From assembly GCA_029287515.1 (NCBI GenBank), contig JARFQZ010000087.1, positions 1 to 7,677 of the forward strand: a stretch of 7,677 bases of DNA, in the 5' to 3' direction. This DNA comes from Lysobacterales bacterium (GTDB lineage Bacteria; Pseudomonadota; Gammaproteobacteria; Xanthomonadales; SZUA-36). A model generated the notes under the pieces. That model made no database searches. It was given only the letters and a program-made list of their open reading frames with translations, and was not told the DNA's origin. The translations under genes and the position numbers were made by a program. This document shows, piece after piece, positions 5,883 through 7,677 of this stretch. Numbering within the stretch: position 1 is the first letter of the stretch; every line of letters begins with the position of its first letter.

Positions 5883-5910
5883 TAAACGCAGCCGGGCGTA
5901 AAAGGTTACA
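5883..5910 (-). promoter_or_regulatory. Candidate ECF-type autoregulatory promoter
   Basis: On the minus strand upstream of the sigma gene, TGTAACC (5910-5904) carries the AAC core common to ECF -35 elements. CGTTTA (5888-5883) begins with the CGT found in many ECF -10 elements. The spacing is 15 bases. Transcription would start only a few bases before the ATG at 5872, giving an almost leaderless mRNA, which agrees with the lack of a proper ribosome binding site. This is a pattern match only; no second copy was found in the window to support it. Confidence 0.3.
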
Positions 5911-5936
5911 AACATGTGACGGCCAACCGCGTTACC

Positions 5937-6287
5937 ATGGAAAAGGACATGTCACAGAAAGACCACAAAAAAGCGTTGATCGAACTCAGGGAATCCCTGC
6001 TGAGGGCTCAGGAAACCGGCGAACAGGCGGAACAGACTGTCGAACTGGACCAGACCAGGGTGGGCCGGTTGTCCAGAATGGACGCCATGCAGGCGCAGGC
6101 CATGTCAAAGGAGACGGGCAGGCGCAGAAGACAGAAACTGATGCAGATCGAAGCCGCGCTCAGGCGGATCGAACATGGCGAGTATGGCTACTGCCAGGAA
6201 TGCGGCGAAGAAATTGCAGCGGCAAGGCTGCAAATCGATCCGACGGTACTGCTTTGCTTTGGGTGTGCCCAGGCCAATGAAGCCTGA
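5937..6287 (+). CDS. DksA/TraR family zinc-finger protein
   Basis: From ATG 5937 the product has 116 residues. The N-terminal part (about 8-80) is charged and heptad-like, suitable for the coiled-coil hairpin that enters the RNA polymerase secondary channel. VGRLSRMDAMQAQAM (42-56) is typical of the short DksA-like subgroup. The C-terminus holds a four-cysteine zinc finger, C86-x2-C89-G and C107-x2-C110, with ARLQIDP between. Such proteins modulate transcription initiation, but the canonical DksA tip (two Asp in D-x-x-D-x-A) is only partly matched by R-M-D-A, so ppGpp-type activity should not be assumed. Alternative starts are GTG 5916 and ATG 5949; none has a good ribosome binding site. The gene is divergent from the ECF sigma gene and shares its 60-base upstream region. 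It ends 8 bases before the convergent dehydrogenase stop. Confidence 0.9.
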   Translation: MEKDMSQKDHKKALIELRESLLRAQETGEQAEQTVELDQTRVGRLSRMDAMQAQAMSKETGRRRRQKLMQIEAALRRIEHGEYGYCQECGEEIAAARLQIDPTVLLCFGCAQANEA

Positions 6288-6295
6288 ATCCCGGG

Positions 6296-7261
6296 TTACT
6301 CCCCGGAATCACCGCCCGCCATCGCTTCATCCAGCATCTTGATCAACTCTTCACGCGTGTAGCTGTATGGACCCCACTGGTTCAGCTGCACCAGTTCGTT
6401 AACCTTGGTGCGGATCGTCCAGGCCTGCTCTTCCTCGTTCGGGACGACCATGTACCGCCTCAGGGGCTTGTCATCAAACAAGGCATGCTTGAACGCTTCG
6501 GTGACCTCATCCGGTTCCTTGTAAGACAGCTCGCGTTGTGCAGTCGTCTCGTAGTTCTGCTTCATCTCGTCGGTCACTTCACCGCCCGATTCTTTCATTT
6601 TCTCCAGTCTGCGCGAGGCGCTGTTTCTGCGGATATTCGACTTGTAATTTCCCGGCTCGACAACGCTTACGGTAACGCCTGCGGGCTTCATTTCCTCGGC
6701 GAAGGAGTCCGTGAAAGCCTCAATCCAGTGCTTGCTGCCGGCATAGGCGCTGAAACCCGGAAACGCTGCAAGTGTCCCCGCGATTGACCCTGTCGTTACA
6801 ATGCGGCCTTTCGATTCCACGACAAACGGCGCAAAGGCCTTCGTTGTGCGATAAACCCCTTCCACGTTAACGTCATAAACGAAAGTCTGGTCCCCGATCG
6901 GGGTGTCCAGGACCTCACCGCCACCACCAACGCCCGCGTTGTTGACCAGGCCATAGAGCCCGGTTCCCTTTTTGGTGATCAGGGCGGCCACGGCATCGAC
7001 CTGGTCCTGCCTGGTCACATCGAGACGCACTGCGGTAATGTTCTCGATCGCATCCAGCTCCGCCAGGTCCTTGTCCTTTCGCGCGCCCGCATAGACGTGA
7101 TGACCATCGGAGGCCAGCGACTCTGCAAGATGCCGGCCGATGCCTGTGCTGGCTCCAGTCACCAGAATGGATTTCTGATCCTCTGCAATGACGTGGTGAG
7201 GTGTTGCTGTGAACAGAAAAGTGACGAGCAAAACCAGAACGTAATGGATACTGAATTTCAT
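6296..7261 (-). CDS. Short-chain dehydrogenase/reductase with N-terminal export signal
   Basis: From ATG 7261 the product has 321 residues. Classical SDR motifs are all present: cofactor loop T35-G-A-S-T-G-I-G42, N107-N-A-G110, an active-site Ser in GSIAG (S159), and Y173-A-G-S-K177. The family reduces or oxidises carbonyl or hydroxyl substrates with NAD(P); the substrate here is unknown. The unusual part is residues 1-27: basic start, long hydrophobic core (VLVLLVTFLFTA) and V-I-A before EDQK, i.e. a signal peptide or membrane anchor ahead of the Rossmann fold. The start at 7261 is preferred to ATG 7267 because AGGGA then has 6-base spacing. The gene stands 76 bases downstream of the helicase gene on the same strand. 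Confidence 0.93.
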   Translation of the reverse strand: MKFSIHYVLVLLVTFLFTATPHHVIAEDQKSILVTGASTGIGRHLAESLASDGHHVYAGARKDKDLAELDAIENITAVRLDVTRQDQVDAVAALITKKGTGLYGLVNNAGVGGGGEVLDTPIGDQTFVYDVNVEGVYRTTKAFAPFVVESKGRIVTTGSIAGTLAAFPGFSAYAGSKHWIEAFTDSFAEEMKPAGVTVSVVEPGNYKSNIRRNSASRRLEKMKESGGEVTDEMKQNYETTAQRELSYKEPDEVTEAFKHALFDDKPLRRYMVVPNEEEQAWTIRTKVNELVQLNQWGPYSYTREELIKMLDEAMAGGDSGE

Positions 7262-7298
7262 TGGCATTCCCTGAGTGTTCGAGTCGAGGCGATAACAT

Positions 7299-7331
7299 TA
7301 AACCAGATAACGGCCTGGTTTCGAGTTTTTT
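7299..7331 (+). terminator. Possible intrinsic terminator-like hairpin
   Basis: AAACCAG (7300-7306) and CTGGTTT (7315-7321) form a perfect 7-bp stem around an 8-base loop. Read on the plus strand this is followed, after CGAG, by six T residues (7326-7331), as in a weak intrinsic terminator. Both neighbouring genes are on the minus strand, where the hairpin follows the helicase stop by about 17 bases but is followed only by AATGTTATC. It may act as a helicase transcript 3' hairpin, an operator for the dehydrogenase, or nothing. Confidence 0.3.
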
Positions 7332-7337
7332 GATCCT

Positions 7338-7677
7338 TCAGCCGAACATGTCCCTTAGCTTGTCGAGATGGGTTGTTGCCCTTTCTTTTGTCTTTTCGTG
7401 ATCAAGTTCTTCGTTTTCACCCTTCCACTGGACAAGCTCCCGCGGCAATTCATCGAGGAACCGGGATGGGTCACAGGAAACCTGTTCGCCGTAGCGCCGC
7501 CGGTTCCTCGCGAAACTCAGCGTCAGCGACTCCCTCGCCCGGGTCAGACCGACATACATCAGGCGGCGCTCCTCCTGCTCACCGTTTTCCTCCAGGCTGT
7601 TGCGATGCGGAAGCAGTTCTTCTTCCACACCCGCCATGAAGACGTGCGGGAACTCCAGCCCCTTGGAGCCGTGCAGG
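7338..7677 (-). CDS. rep: Rep-type ATP-dependent DNA helicase, C-terminal fragment
   Basis: The frame is open to the right edge and gives the last 112 residues of a UvrD/Rep superfamily 1 helicase. The fragment begins at helicase motif V (LHGSKGLEF), followed by GVEEELLPH and E-E-R-R-L-M-Y-V-G-L-T-R-A-R, which is motif VI with its ATP-sensing arginine. The tail, SFARNRRRYGEQVSCDPSRFLDELP then an HLDKLRDMFG ending, follows the order of E. coli Rep (RRQYGE, PSRFLLELP, SHLANLKAM) better than that of UvrD. Rep is a 3'-5' helicase that helps forks pass protein roadblocks. Most of the protein, including the Walker A motif, lies outside the window. Confidence 0.88.
   Translation of the reverse strand, partial: LHGSKGLEFPHVFMAGVEEELLPHRNSLEENGEQEERRLMYVGLTRARESLTLSFARNRRRYGEQVSCDPSRFLDELPRELVQWKGENEELDHEKTKERATTHLDKLRDMFG

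Noticed and set aside
5916..5936. GTG start for the DksA-like gene
   Set aside because: It adds seven residues with no family resemblance and no ribosome binding site; ATG 5937 or 5949 is more likely.
1..7677. CRISPR arrays, tRNA or rRNA genes, insertion sequences, prophage genes
   Set aside because: No regularly spaced repeats, RNA-gene signatures, transposase motifs or phage proteins were seen; coding sequence occupies nearly all of the window.

Overview
The window looks like chromosomal DNA from a GC-rich gammaproteobacterium, possibly an uncultured marine or sediment lineage. The evidence is protein resemblance only: HemL is close to the E. coli enzyme in length and active-site numbering, there is a Rep-type helicase, a CpdA-type phosphodiesterase, a YegP-type DUF1508 protein and a short DksA/TraR protein. 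I cannot place it to genus. I see no tRNA, rRNA, CRISPR array, insertion sequence or prophage gene.

Layout. At the left edge is the end of an acyltransferase-3 membrane protein (+), whose last codons overlap the end of hemL (-). Divergent from hemL are a very small rubredoxin gene and a PspC-domain membrane protein (+). The next block is on the minus strand and reads DUF192 protein, then DUF1508/YegP-like protein, then a CpdA-like metallophosphoesterase; the last has lost, or never had, a normal start codon. A DUF4242 protein follows on the plus strand.

The centre (about 3813-5872, minus strand) is a tight four-gene operon: ECF sigma factor, single-pass anti-sigma-like membrane protein, exported DUF4252 protein with a His/Asp-rich tail, and DUF4252 outer-membrane-type lipoprotein. 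The first three genes are linked by ATGA stop/start overlaps and the fourth starts 4 bases after the third ends. This is the most interesting part of the window: it looks like a self-contained envelope-sensing unit whose outputs or sensors are two related proteins of unknown function.

Divergent from the sigma gene is a DksA/TraR-type zinc-finger regulator (+). Then come a short-chain dehydrogenase with an N-terminal export signal (-) and, at the right edge, the C-terminus of a Rep/UvrD-type DNA helicase (-).

The region is very compact. All four convergent gene pairs overlap, abut or are separated by only 8 bases, and no gene-free stretch exceeds about 80 bases. Housekeeping functions (haem precursor synthesis, replication helicase, electron transfer) are mixed with stress and envelope functions (ECF module, PspC, DksA-like protein, YegP-like protein). 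Nothing suggests recent horizontal transfer.
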